Assembly: GCA_045589035.1 (NCBI GenBank)
Contig: JAZNFJ010000126.1
Span: 1 to 12,561, forward strand
DNA length: 12,561 nucleotides
From: Avoscillospira sp045589035
Lineage (GTDB): Bacteria > Bacillota > Clostridia > Oscillospirales > Oscillospiraceae
Reading direction: 5' to 3'
The notes beneath the pieces are model-generated. The model was given only the letters and a program-made list of their open reading frames with translations. It had not been told where the DNA came from and did not search any database. Positions 5,508-12,561 of the stretch are shown piece by piece (position 1 is the stretch's first letter; the number at the start of each line of letters is the position of its first letter). The position numbers and the translations under genes were made by a program.

Positions 5508-6773
5508 ATGAAGAAACTGCTTGCTCTGCTGCTGGCTCTTCTGATGGTCTTCTCTCTGGTCGCCTGCGGCGCAGAGAAGGTCGAAGAAGCTCCCGTGGAA
5601 GAAGCCCCCGTCGAAGAAGCTCCCGTTGAGGAAGCTCCTGTCGAAGAAGCTCCCGAGGCTCCCGAAGTCAAGATCGGCGCCATCCTCGTCCATGACGAGA
5701 ACTCCGGCTACGATATGGCTCACATCGAGGGTCTGAATGCTGCTGCCGCTGCTCTGGGTCTGGACCCCGCAGCCATCAGCTACAAGTACAACATCCCCGA
5801 AGATGAGTCCTGCTACGACGCCGCTGCCGAACTGGCTGACGACGGTTGCACCATCATCTTCTCCGACTCCTACGGCCACCAGACCTACATGGCTCAGGCT
5901 GCCGAAGAGTTCCCCGAAGTCACCTTCGTTGCCTGCACCGGCGATATGGCTGCCGGCACCGGCCTGGCTAACCTGAAGAACATCTTCCCCTTCACCTATG
6001 AGTCCCGCTACGTTTCCGGTATCGTTGCCGGTATGAAGCTGAAGGCTCTGATGGATGCAGGCGAAGTCACCGATCCCTATGTGGGCTATGTCGGTGCATT
6101 CCCCTACGCAGAAGTAGTTTCCGGCTACACTGCATTCTTCCTGGGCATCCAGAGCATCGTTCCCGAAGCTCACATGGACGTTCAGTACACCAACTCCTGG
6201 TACGATCCCGTTGCTGAAAACGAAGCTGCTATCGCTCTGATGGGCCGCGGCTGCGCTATCATCGGCCAGCACGCTGACTCCACCGGCGCTCCCTCCGCTG
6301 TTCAGGCTGAGTGGGAAAAGGGCAGCCAGGTCTACTCCGTCGGCTACAACATCGACATGCTCGCTGTTGCTCCCGATGCAGCTCTGACCTCCGCACAGAA
6401 TGTCTGGGCAGTTCTGTATCAGGCTACTCTGGAGAAGTTCCTGGCCGGTGAGGAAGTTCCCACCGACTTCGCTGCCGGTATCGCTCTGGGCGCACAGCAG
6501 ATCTCCCCTCTGGGCCCCAATGTTGCCGAAGGCACTCAGGAAGCTGTTGACGCTGCTTGGGCCGCTATCGCTGATGGCTCCCTGCAGGTCTTCGATACCG
6601 CTACCTTCACCGTCGGCGGCGAAGCTGTGACCACTGCTTTCGCTCTGGACACCGATGGCGACTGGGTCAACGATACCGCTGAAGCTATTGTCGACGGCGC
6701 ATTCGTGGAATCCTTCCACCGCTCCGCTCCTTACTTCGCTCTGCGTATCGACGGCATCACCGAGCTGAACTAA
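5508..6773 (+). CDS. BMP/Med-family ABC transporter substrate-binding lipoprotein
   Basis: This 421-residue lipoprotein is the extracellular ligand-binding part of the importer encoded by the next three genes. Residues 1-19 form a signal peptide ending in the lipobox LVAC with lipidated C20. Residues 25-49 are five VEEAP repeats that form an acidic, extended linker. The BMP domain follows from about 54, with ligand-site segment VHDENSGYDMAH (61-72), IIFSDSYGH (116-124), YVGAFPYAEVVSGY (194-207), QHADSTGAPSA (254-264) and the C-terminal SAPYFALRIDGI. Known members (PnrA, BmpA, YufN) bind nucleosides, but this subgroup has an unusual first ligand motif, so the substrate is open. AGGAGG lies 8 bases before the ATG. 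Codon use is very strongly biased, as in highly expressed genes. A hairpin after the gene probably keeps its mRNA more abundant than that of the membrane parts. Confidence 0.9.
   Translation: MKKLLALLLALLMVFSLVACGAEKVEEAPVEEAPVEEAPVEEAPVEEAPEAPEVKIGAILVHDENSGYDMAHIEGLNAAAAALGLDPAAISYKYNIPEDESCYDAAAELADDGCTIIFSDSYGHQTYMAQAAEEFPEVTFVACTGDMAAGTGLANLKNIFPFTYESRYVSGIVAGMKLKALMDAGEVTDPYVGYVGAFPYAEVVSGYTAFFLGIQSIVPEAHMDVQYTNSWYDPVAENEAAIALMGRGCAIIGQHADSTGAPSAVQAEWEKGSQVYSVGYNIDMLAVAPDAALTSAQNVWAVLYQATLEKFLAGEEVPTDFAAGIALGAQQISPLGPNVAEGTQEAVDAAWAAIADGSLQVFDTATFTVGGEAVTTAFALDTDGDWVNDTAEAIVDGAFVESFHRSAPYFALRIDGITELN
5580..5654 (+). repeat. Five tandem 15-bp repeats encoding VEEAP
   Basis: Five consecutive 15-bp units (5580, 5595, 5610, 5625, 5640) of the type GTCGAAGAAGCTCCC differ only at third codon positions. 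They encode the linker just after the lipid anchor. Being in frame with a length divisible by three, unit gain or loss would keep the protein intact. Confidence 0.9.
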
Positions 6774-6790
6774 AATTCACATTACCCGCG

Positions 6791-6813
6791 ATGGGGGGCA
6801 TTATGCCCCCCAT
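6791..6813 (+). terminator. Intercistronic hairpin after the substrate-binding protein gene
   Basis: A perfect 10-bp stem (ATGGGGGGCA 6791-6800 with TGCCCCCCAT 6804-6813) has loop TTA and lies 18 bases after the stop codon. It is followed by only a short T run (TTTT within CATTTTGGG), so it is likely a partial terminator or an RNA-stabilising hairpin rather than a full stop, since the ATPase gene has no evident promoter of its own. Confidence 0.65.
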
Positions 6814-6865
6814 TTTGGGATTTGCCAAACAGATATAACAGCCTCCGAGCCTGCGGGGCAGGTAT

Positions 6866-6870
6866 GGAGG
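6866..6870 (+). promoter_or_regulatory. Ribosome binding site deciding a GTG start
   Basis: GGAGG at 6866-6870 is seven bases before GTG 6878. The nearby ATG at 6864 opens only a five-codon frame, and the first in-frame ATG (6911) lies inside the conserved N-terminus without a ribosome site. Confidence 0.7.
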
Positions 6871-6877
6871 AGAAAGG

Positions 6878-8434
6878 GTGAGTTTCTTGGCGATTGAGAA
6901 CGCTGTCCAAATGAGGGGCGTAACCAAGACCTTTGGTGCGACCGTGGCCAATAATGCTGTGGATCTGGACATTCGCCGTGGCGAGATTTTGTCCCTGCTG
7001 GGCGAAAACGGCAGCGGCAAGACCACACTGATGAACATGCTTTCCGGTATTTACTTCCCCGATAAGGGTGAGATCTTTGTCAATGGAAAGCCTGTGACCA
7101 TTCGTTCCCCGAAAGACGCCTTTGATTTGGGCATCGGCATGATTCATCAGCACTTTAAGCTGGTGGATGTTCTGACGGCCACGGAGAACATCCTTTTGGG
7201 TCTGGACGAGAAGGGTACGCTGAACCTGAAAGCAGCTGCCGAAAAGATCAAAGCCATCTGCGAAAAGTATGGCTTTGTGGTAGACCCCAACAAGAAAATT
7301 TACGATATGTCCGTTTCGGAAAAGCAGACTGTGGAGATCGTGAAAGTGCTCTACCGCGGCGCAAACATTCTGATTCTGGACGAGCCGACGGCAGTTCTGA
7401 CTCCGCAGGAGACCAGAAAGCTCTTTGCCGTCATGCGGAATATGAAAGAGGACGGCAAGTCCATTATCATCATTACCCATAAACTCCATGAGGTTATGGA
7501 AATTTCCGACCGCGTGGCAGTTCTGCGGAAGGGTGAGTATGTGGGCGATGTGCCTACCTGCGAAACCGATCCCCAGAAGCTGACGGATATGATGGTGGGC
7601 CGTGCGGTGACACTGAACATCGACCGCCCCATGCCGGAAAATGTGACCAAGCGGCTGGAGATCAGCAATCTGTCCGTGAAGAATGTCTACGGCCTCAAGG
7701 CGCTGGACAATGTTTCCTTCGTTGCCAACGGCGGCGAAATTCTGGGTATTGCCGGTATTTCCGGCTGTGGCCAGAAGGAATTGCTGGAGGCCATTGCCGG
7801 TCTGCAGCACGCGGGAGAGGGCAGTTCTGTCCGCTACTATCCCGATGAAACCAGCAATTTTACCGAACTGGTGGGTATGAACCCCCTGGATATCAAAAAT
7901 GCCGGTGTCAACTTCGCCTTTGTCCCGGAAGACCGTCTGGGCATGGGTTTGGTTGGCTCTATGGGTATGACCGGCAATATGATGCTCCGTTCCTACCGCA
8001 ACGGCAAGTCCATCTTTACAGATCGCAAGAATCCCAAGAAGCTGGCGGAAAGCATCATCGAGCAGCTGGAAGTGGTGACACCCGGTGTCAACACCCCTGT
8101 CCGCCGCCTTTCCGGCGGCAATGTCCAGAAGGTTCTGGTGGGCCGCGAAATTGCAGCTTCTCCCAAGGTGCTGATGCCGGCTTATGCCGTCCGCAGTCTG
8201 GATATCAACACCTCTTACACCATTTACAACCTGCTGACAGAGCAGAAGATGAAGGGTGTGGCTGTCATCTATGTCGGCGAAGACCTGGATGTGCTGCTGG
8301 AACTGTGTGACCGTATCCTGGTCCTCTGCGGCGGCAAGGTCAACGGCATTCTGGATGCCCGCACCACCACCAAGGAAGAAGTTGGTCTGCTGATGACCAA
8401 TCTGCAGGAAAGCGGAAAGGAGGCCAAGGAATGA
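6878..8434 (+). CDS. BMP-type importer ATPase with two nucleotide-binding domains
   Basis: This 518-residue cytoplasmic ATPase drives the importer and is related to YufO/NupA and sugar-importer ATPases. Domain 1 has Walker A GENGSGKTT (42-50), Q-loop Q91, signature SVSEKQ (145-150, with Ser where SVGxxQ is usual), Walker B ILILDEP (164-170) and H201. Domain 2 has a degenerate Walker A GISGCGQK (293-300) and a good signature LSGGNVQK (411-418). Its Walker B region is VLMPAYAVRSLD (431-442), lacking the usual acidic pair, and its switch region is VGEDLD (466-471) without histidine. Domain 2 therefore probably does not hydrolyse ATP, which is common in this family, though here the Walker B replacement differs from the usual AAQPTRGLD. 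It starts with GTG and its TGA overlaps the next ATG (8431-8434). Confidence 0.92.
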   Translation: MSFLAIENAVQMRGVTKTFGATVANNAVDLDIRRGEILSLLGENGSGKTTLMNMLSGIYFPDKGEIFVNGKPVTIRSPKDAFDLGIGMIHQHFKLVDVLTATENILLGLDEKGTLNLKAAAEKIKAICEKYGFVVDPNKKIYDMSVSEKQTVEIVKVLYRGANILILDEPTAVLTPQETRKLFAVMRNMKEDGKSIIIITHKLHEVMEISDRVAVLRKGEYVGDVPTCETDPQKLTDMMVGRAVTLNIDRPMPENVTKRLEISNLSVKNVYGLKALDNVSFVANGGEILGIAGISGCGQKELLEAIAGLQHAGEGSSVRYYPDETSNFTELVGMNPLDIKNAGVNFAFVPEDRLGMGLVGSMGMTGNMMLRSYRNGKSIFTDRKNPKKLAESIIEQLEVVTPGVNTPVRRLSGGNVQKVLVGREIAASPKVLMPAYAVRSLDINTSYTIYNLLTEQKMKGVAVIYVGEDLDVLLELCDRILVLCGGKVNGILDARTTTKEEVGLLMTNLQESGKEAKE

Positions 8435-9549
8435 GCCGTATTGGAAGCCATCACGAACCTTTGCTCCGCATGACCAAGCGGGACGGCATTGCCACCTGGA
8501 AGAGCCTGACGGTTCGTGTGGTCGCCGTTCTGATCGCGCTGATCCTCAGCGGTATGTTTATCTATTCCGTGACGGGTCTAAATCCTGTGAAGGTCTATGG
8601 CGCCATGTTCAAGGGCGCTCTGGGCAGTAAGCGCAAGATCTGGTTCACCATCCGCGATACTATGATGATGCTCTGCATCAGTATCGGTCTGGCACCTGCC
8701 TTCAAGATGAAGTTCTGGAACATCGGTGCCGAAGGTCAGATTCTGGTGGGTGGCGTCGCCACTGCCGGTATCATGATCTATCTGGGCAAGGCCGGCTCCA
8801 CCCTGCCCACCGCCGTGATGCTGCTGATCATGGCTGCTGCCAGTCTTGTGGCAGGTGCCGTCTGGGGCATCATCCCTGCCGTGTTCAAATCCCGTTGGGG
8901 TACCAATGAGACCCTGTTCACCCTGATGATGAACTATGTGGCCATCCAGATCACATCCTACTGTGTGGCCCTGTGGGAAAACCCCTTCGGCTCCAACACC
9001 GTGGGCGTCATCAACCAGAAGACCAAACTGGGCTGGTTCCCGGAGATTTTTGGAACCACCTTTACCTTGAATGTTGTCATTGTTCTGGCGCTGACTGTGG
9101 GCATGTTCCTGTATCTGAAATATTCCAAGCAGGGCTATGAGATCTCTGTGCTGGGCGAAAGTGAACGGACCGCCCGGTATGCCGGCATCAAGCCCGCAAA
9201 GGTCTTTATCCGCACCATGGCCATTTCCGGTGCCATCTGCGGTCTGGCCGGTTTCATCGCCGTTGCCGGCGCCAGCCACACCATCTCCACCTCCACGGCC
9301 GGCGGCCAGGGCTTTACCGCCATTATCGTGGCATGGCTTGCCAAGTTCAATACCTTCGTCATGCTGCTGATCTCCTTCCTGCTGGTGTTCCTGGAAAAGG
9401 GCGCTATCCAGATCGCAACGGATTTCCAGCTCAATGACTTCGCTTCTCAGGTCATCACCGGCATCATCCTGTTCTGCATCATCGCCAGTGAGTTCTTCAT
9501 CAACTACCGCGTGATCTTCCGCAGAAAGAAAGGGGCTGACAGCAAATGA
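8431..9549 (+). CDS. BMP-type importer permease 1
   Basis: A 372-residue polytopic membrane protein of the BPD_transp_2 (YufP-like) type, one of the two halves of the translocation pore. A hydrophilic N-terminus of about 25 residues precedes the first helix (VVAVLIALILSGMFIYSV). Family hallmarks are FWNIGAEGQILVGGVAT, GTNETLFTLMMNYVA and the ATPase-contact loop GESERTARYAGI, followed by a TAGGQGFTAIIVAWLAKFN segment. The C-terminus is basic (FRRKKGADSK), consistent with a cytoplasmic end. The ATG overlaps the ATPase stop (ATGA), with AAGGAGG seven bases upstream. Its own stop overlaps the next ATG. It should work only in complex with the ATPase, permease 2 and the lipoprotein. Confidence 0.92.
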   Translation: MSRIGSHHEPLLRMTKRDGIATWKSLTVRVVAVLIALILSGMFIYSVTGLNPVKVYGAMFKGALGSKRKIWFTIRDTMMMLCISIGLAPAFKMKFWNIGAEGQILVGGVATAGIMIYLGKAGSTLPTAVMLLIMAAASLVAGAVWGIIPAVFKSRWGTNETLFTLMMNYVAIQITSYCVALWENPFGSNTVGVINQKTKLGWFPEIFGTTFTLNVVIVLALTVGMFLYLKYSKQGYEISVLGESERTARYAGIKPAKVFIRTMAISGAICGLAGFIAVAGASHTISTSTAGGQGFTAIIVAWLAKFNTFVMLLISFLLVFLEKGAIQIATDFQLNDFASQVITGIILFCIIASEFFINYRVIFRRKKGADSK

Positions 9550-10583
9550 TCAATCTGTTCATGTCTGCCATCATTTTTGGCACCGTCATCCTCTACGGCG
9601 CTCTCGGTGAGATCATCACAGAGAAGTCCGGCAATCTGAATCTGGGTGTTCCCGGTGTCATGTATCTGGGCGGCATTGCCGGTCTGGCTGTGGCCTTTGC
9701 CTATGAAAATGCTGCCGCCAACCCCATTCCCATTGTGGCATTGCTGCTGAGCCTTGTGGCAGCGTTTCTGGCAGCCGGTCTGGGCGGTCTGCTCTACAGC
9801 TTTTTGACCATCACCCTCCGGGCCAATCAGAATGTCACCGGTCTGACCCTGACCATTTTCGGCAGCGGTGTGGCCAACTTTTTCGGCGGTGCGCTGAACA
9901 CCATGGCCGGCGGTGTCGGTCAGATCTCTGTCGCAGTTGCCTCCGGTGCCTACCGCAGACCGATCTTCGGTGCACTCAGCAAGGGCGGCTGGTTCGGTCA
10001 GATCTTCTTGAGCCACGGCTTTATGGTCTATCTTGCCATCATTCTGGCCATTCTGGTTCACTTCTTCTTCACCAAGACCAGAAAGGGTCTGAACCTCCGC
10101 GCTGTGGGTGAAAACCCCGCCACCGCTGATGCTGCCGGTATCAATGTCACCGTCTATAAGTATCTGGCAACCTGCATCGGCGCCGGTATCTCCGGTCTGG
10201 GCGGTCTGTACTATACCATGGACTACATCAAGGGCACATGGGCCAGTGAAGGCACCATCGAAGCCCTGGGCTGGCTGGCTGTGGCTCTGGTCATCTTCGC
10301 CACCTGGAAGAGCCTCAATGCCATTTGGGGTGCCTACCTCTTCGGCTTCCTCTCCTGGCTGTATATGTATGTTTCCAAAATTCGGGAACTGCTCATTGAG
10401 TGGCTGGGTCTGGCAGAAGATGCCCTCCCCCTGCTGAAGCTCAACAGAAGCTCTCAGGAGCTGTTCAATATGCTGCCGTATATCGCCACCATTTTGGTGC
10501 TGATCTTCGTCAGTATGCGAAAAAAGAGGGAAAATCAACCCCCTGCCCATCTGGGACTTTCCTACTTCCGCGAAGAACGATAA
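9546..10583 (+). CDS. BMP-type importer permease 2
   Basis: A 345-residue membrane protein of the YufQ type, the partner of permease 1. It shows the family segments GNLNLGVPGVMYLGG near the N-terminus, LRANQNVTGLTLTIFGSG, and the coupling loop AVGENPATADAAGINV. The C-terminal tail is polar (RENQPPAHLGLSYFREER). Its ATG overlaps the TGA of permease 1 (9546-9549), so the three membrane and ATPase genes are translationally coupled. It stops at 10581-10583 and is followed at once by a hairpin terminator. The protein is full length, with no sign of damage. Confidence 0.92.
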   Translation: MINLFMSAIIFGTVILYGALGEIITEKSGNLNLGVPGVMYLGGIAGLAVAFAYENAAANPIPIVALLLSLVAAFLAAGLGGLLYSFLTITLRANQNVTGLTLTIFGSGVANFFGGALNTMAGGVGQISVAVASGAYRRPIFGALSKGGWFGQIFLSHGFMVYLAIILAILVHFFFTKTRKGLNLRAVGENPATADAAGINVTVYKYLATCIGAGISGLGGLYYTMDYIKGTWASEGTIEALGWLAVALVIFATWKSLNAIWGAYLFGFLSWLYMYVSKIRELLIEWLGLAEDALPLLKLNRSSQELFNMLPYIATILVLIFVSMRKKRENQPPAHLGLSYFREER

Positions 10584-10590
10584 AAACTTG

Positions 10591-10619
10591 CAACGGCCTC
10601 TCCATTGGAGAGGCCGTTG
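10591..10619 (+). terminator. Terminator of the transporter operon
   Basis: A perfect 13-bp G/C-rich stem (CAACGGCCTCTCC 10591-10603 with 10607-10619) has loop ATT, 7 bases after the permease stop. The following run TTGATTC is poor in T's, so some readthrough into the kinase gene is likely. The last stem base touches the -35 box of the kinase promoter. Confidence 0.75.
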
Positions 10620-10648
10620 TTGATTCAAAAAGGAAAAACCGTTATAAT
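10620..10648 (+). promoter_or_regulatory. Promoter of the FGGY kinase gene
   Basis: TTGATT (10620-10625), 17-base spacer and perfect TATAAT (10643-10648). It lies between the transporter terminator and the AAGGAGG ribosome site (10660-10666), so the kinase can be expressed apart from the transporter. Confidence 0.75.
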
Positions 10649-10673
10649 AAAGAAAACAAAAGGAGGCGGTATG

Positions 10674-12167
10674 ATGCAGTATATCCTTGCCCATGATCTG
10701 GGAACGTCCGGTGATAAAGCCACATTGTTTTCCACGGAAGGAAAACTCATTGCCAGTGCGGTGGAGGGCTACCCCTGCAAGTATTCCAACGGCAACTGGG
10801 CGGAGCAGAACCCGGAGGACTGGTATGCCGCCGTCTGCAAATCCACGAAACAGCTGATTGCAGCCATTGATCCGGCTGAAATCGTGGGCATCAGCTTCTC
10901 CGGCCATATGATGGGCTCTGTACTGCTGGATGACAAGGGAGAACTGCTCCGTTCTGCTATCATCTGGGCGGACCAGAGAGCCACGGAGCAGGTGCAGAAG
11001 CTGTCCGATACTGTGGGCGATGAGCGGTTTTATCAGATCTCCGGCAATCGGAACAACCCCACCAACTCCATCTGCAAGATCATGTGGTCCATGGACCATG
11101 ACGGTCTGGCGGAGAAGATCGGCAAGTCCGTCAACTGCAAGGACTATATCATCTATCGGCTGACGGGACATCTGGGGACGGACTATTCCGATGCTTCCAG
11201 CACCGGCGCCTTTGACATCAACACCTTTGCATGGTCGGAGGAAATTCTGGATGCAGCCGGAGTACCTCTGTCTGTCATGCCGGAGTGCAGGGCTTCTACG
11301 GATCTGGCAGGCAAAATCACAGAAGAAGCGGCGAAGCTGACCGGCTTAAAGGCTGGCACACCGGTGTTCTGCGGCTGCGGTGACGGCACAGCGGCTTCTG
11401 TTGGCACGGGCATTGCGGAGGTGGGACAGGCTTATCTGAGCCTCGGTACCTCCGCATGGATCAGCTATTTGGATGACAGCCCCTGTCTGGACAGCCAGCA
11501 GCGGACCTTCAATCTGGCAGGCATGGAGAAGTACCGGGTCTATCCTCTGGGCAGCATGCAGGCTGCCGGCTCTTCCTACAGCTGGATGCGGGATCAGCTG
11601 TGCCGGGCGGAAAAACTGGATGCGGAGCGGCTGGGAACAGATGTCTACCGGCAGATCAACGATCAGATCGCCGGAGTGCCTGTGGGTGCCGGCGGTGTAC
11701 TGTATATGCCCTATCTCATGGGTGAGAGAAGCCCCTGGTGGGATGCCAATATTCAGGGTGCATTCCTCGGTCTGAAGCAGGAAACCACCCATGGGCAGAT
11801 GCTGCGGGCGGTCATGGAGGGTGTTTCCATGAATTTGGCACTGATTTTGAATGTGTTCCGGGGAAAACGCAGCTTTGACAGCCTGCGGATCATCGGCGGC
11901 GGTGCCAAGGATCTGGTCTGGCGGCAGATGCTGGCAGATGTGCTGAATGTCCGCATTGAGAAGCTCAATCTGCTGGAAGAGGGCTGTTCTCTGGGTGCGG
12001 CCATGGCTGCCGGTATCGGCGCCGGGGTCTACAAGGATGCATCCGCTATCGAAAAATTCCTGCAGGTGGATCATGTGTGCGAGCCGGATCCGGAGCGGGC
12101 CGCCCAGTATGCAGTATTGACCAACCGATTGGCAGATGCCTACGAAAGACTCAAAGGTTTCTATTAA
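10674..12167 (+). CDS. xylB: FGGY-family carbohydrate kinase, xylulokinase-like
   Basis: A cytoplasmic sugar kinase of 497 residues, the usual length for xylulokinase. Phosphate-1 motif DLGTSGDK (8-15), substrate segment SGHMMGSVLLDD (76-87), WADQR (99-103), TDYSDASSTGAFD (169-181), catalytic base D237 in GCGDG, LGTSAW (258-263), the YMPYLMGERSPWWD block (344-357) and adenosine motif GGGAKD (408-413) are all present. The hallmark xylulokinase GQMHG is GHMMG here, so the true substrate may be another ketose or polyol. Two ATGs are possible (10671 and 10674); the second is seven bases from AAGGAGG and is preferred. An in-frame extension back to 10605 would run through the terminator and promoter and is not real. 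The gene has its own promoter but sits directly behind the importer operon, suggesting it phosphorylates the imported compound or a product of it. Confidence 0.85.
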   Translation: MQYILAHDLGTSGDKATLFSTEGKLIASAVEGYPCKYSNGNWAEQNPEDWYAAVCKSTKQLIAAIDPAEIVGISFSGHMMGSVLLDDKGELLRSAIIWADQRATEQVQKLSDTVGDERFYQISGNRNNPTNSICKIMWSMDHDGLAEKIGKSVNCKDYIIYRLTGHLGTDYSDASSTGAFDINTFAWSEEILDAAGVPLSVMPECRASTDLAGKITEEAAKLTGLKAGTPVFCGCGDGTAASVGTGIAEVGQAYLSLGTSAWISYLDDSPCLDSQQRTFNLAGMEKYRVYPLGSMQAAGSSYSWMRDQLCRAEKLDAERLGTDVYRQINDQIAGVPVGAGGVLYMPYLMGERSPWWDANIQGAFLGLKQETTHGQMLRAVMEGVSMNLALILNVFRGKRSFDSLRIIGGGAKDLVWRQMLADVLNVRIEKLNLLEEGCSLGAAMAAGIGAGVYKDASAIEKFLQVDHVCEPDPERAAQYAVLTNRLADAYERLKGFY

Positions 12168-12216
12168 AAGACATAAGAACACACGCTCAAAAGAGCGGAT
12201 GTTCTTATGTCTTTTT
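12166..12216. terminator. Bidirectional terminator between the kinase and the convergent membrane-protein gene
   Basis: A 15-bp outer stem (AAAAGACATAAGAAC 12166-12180 with 12201-12215), an ACAC/GGAT internal loop and an inner GCTC/GAGC stem with AAAA loop, flanked by T's. It overlaps the stop codons of both convergent genes (TAA at 12165-12167 and, on the minus strand, at 12205-12207). Confidence 0.85.
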
Positions 12217-12561
12217 GATAAACTGCCGGTTGCAGCGGGGGCAGCGGATATTGATCTTGCCCCGTCCACGGGGGACACGGACGGTTTGTTTGCACTGGGG
12301 GCAGCGGAAATAGCGGTGTTCTTTATCCTTCAAATGGGCGAAAAAGTTCAAAAATGCAGTATTTTCCCGGCGGCGGGCGGTGATGTTCTTGGAATACATC
12401 CGGAAAACACACCAAAACAGGGCTGCATAGCTGAGGACGGTCAGCACCGCGGAGAAAAGGGGAAACCGCCGGCTGAACAGGGAACTGACAAAGGTCAGGG
12501 CAATGCCTGCGATCAGCAGGGTTGTCCCCAGTTTGTCTGCGCCATATCGACCCAGCATAAA
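12205..12561 (-). CDS. Membrane protein with C-terminal zinc ribbon, 5' end beyond the window
   Basis: The visible part has two transmembrane helices (LGTTLLIAGIALTFVSSLFS and FSAVLTVLSYAALFWCVFRM), a basic cytoplasmic linker (SKNITARRRENTAF), and a zinc ribbon with CPQC and CPRC knuckles separated by TVRVPRGRGKINIR. It ends in NRQFIKKT. This layout is common in Clostridia, where related proteins read about ...FMYGRYGxDQL near the start. Here the codon before the ATG at 12558 is TTT (Phe), matching that F, so the real start is probably a few codons past the right edge rather than 12558. Function is unknown; a zinc-ribbon domain tethered to the membrane suggests nucleic-acid or protein binding, which is speculation. 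Confidence 0.8.
   Translation of the reverse strand, partial: FMLGRYGADKLGTTLLIAGIALTFVSSLFSRRFPLFSAVLTVLSYAALFWCVFRMYSKNITARRRENTAFLNFFAHLKDKEHRYFRCPQCKQTVRVPRGRGKINIRCPRCNRQFIKKT

Noticed and set aside
5475..6719. Minus-strand open frame of 414 codons
   Set aside because: Antisense shadow of the binding-protein gene, caused by its strong codon bias; no ribosome site at its start.
6782..7810. Minus-strand open frame of 342 codons
   Set aside because: Antisense to the ATPase gene and running through the intercistronic hairpin; no recognisable family.
10605..10673. N-terminal extension of the kinase gene
   Set aside because: The upstream part is the terminator arm, promoter and ribosome site; family alignment starts at the MQYILAHDLGTSG segment.
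9504..11171. Long minus-strand open frame of 555 codons
   Set aside because: It lies antisense to permease 2 and the kinase, both with clear family motifs; its length reflects biased codon use on the coding strand, and its low-complexity His/Gln/Gly/Asp-rich translation resembles no protein.

Overview
The window reads as a chromosomal stretch from a gut-type, moderately GC-rich Gram-positive Clostridia, most likely Oscillospiraceae/Ruminococcaceae. This rests on strong Shine-Dalgarno sites, consensus sigma-A promoters, tRNA genes with an encoded CCA end, a lipoprotein-type solute-binding protein, and BMP-transporter and DUF1835 proteins that look like those of this group. The genus cannot be fixed from the sequence. 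Genes are short operons on alternating strands, separated by good hairpin terminators. No phage, IS transposase or CRISPR array was seen.

Left part (1-1749): a PHP-family histidinol-phosphatase-like gene (minus strand, running off the left edge) and nagB (glucosamine-6-phosphate deaminase) diverge from a shared promoter region. nagB is complete in every respect except one in-frame TAG at codon 211, after which 50 further codons of conserved NagB sequence follow.

Middle (1750-4170): minus-strand small genes. A DUF1835/DUF3658-type protein is translationally coupled to an unknown 174-residue protein, and both lie downstream of a small membrane protein with a DUF2500-like tail. Next comes a 201-bp structured repeat whose ends copy part of tRNA-Tyr, then a tRNA-Thr/tRNA-Tyr operon with a consensus promoter and a terminator.

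Right part (4173-12561): a cytoplasmic type I asparaginase on the minus strand diverges from a plus-strand import operon. That operon encodes a BMP/Med-family lipoprotein, a two-domain ABC ATPase and two permeases (the YufNOPQ/nucleoside-importer architecture). A separately promoted FGGY sugar kinase of xylulokinase type follows. The predicted transporter leader RNA starts at about 5420 and can fold into a closed element just ahead of the lipoprotein start; it matches no riboswitch class I know. The transporter and kinase suggest uptake and phosphorylation of a pentose, pentose-like sugar or nucleoside-derived compound, but the substrate is not readable from sequence. The window ends in a minus-strand membrane/zinc-ribbon protein cut by the right edge.

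The items most worth a second look are the amber codon in nagB, the tRNA-derived-end repeat, the structured bmp leader, and the divergent active-site motifs of the kinase and of the second ATPase domain.
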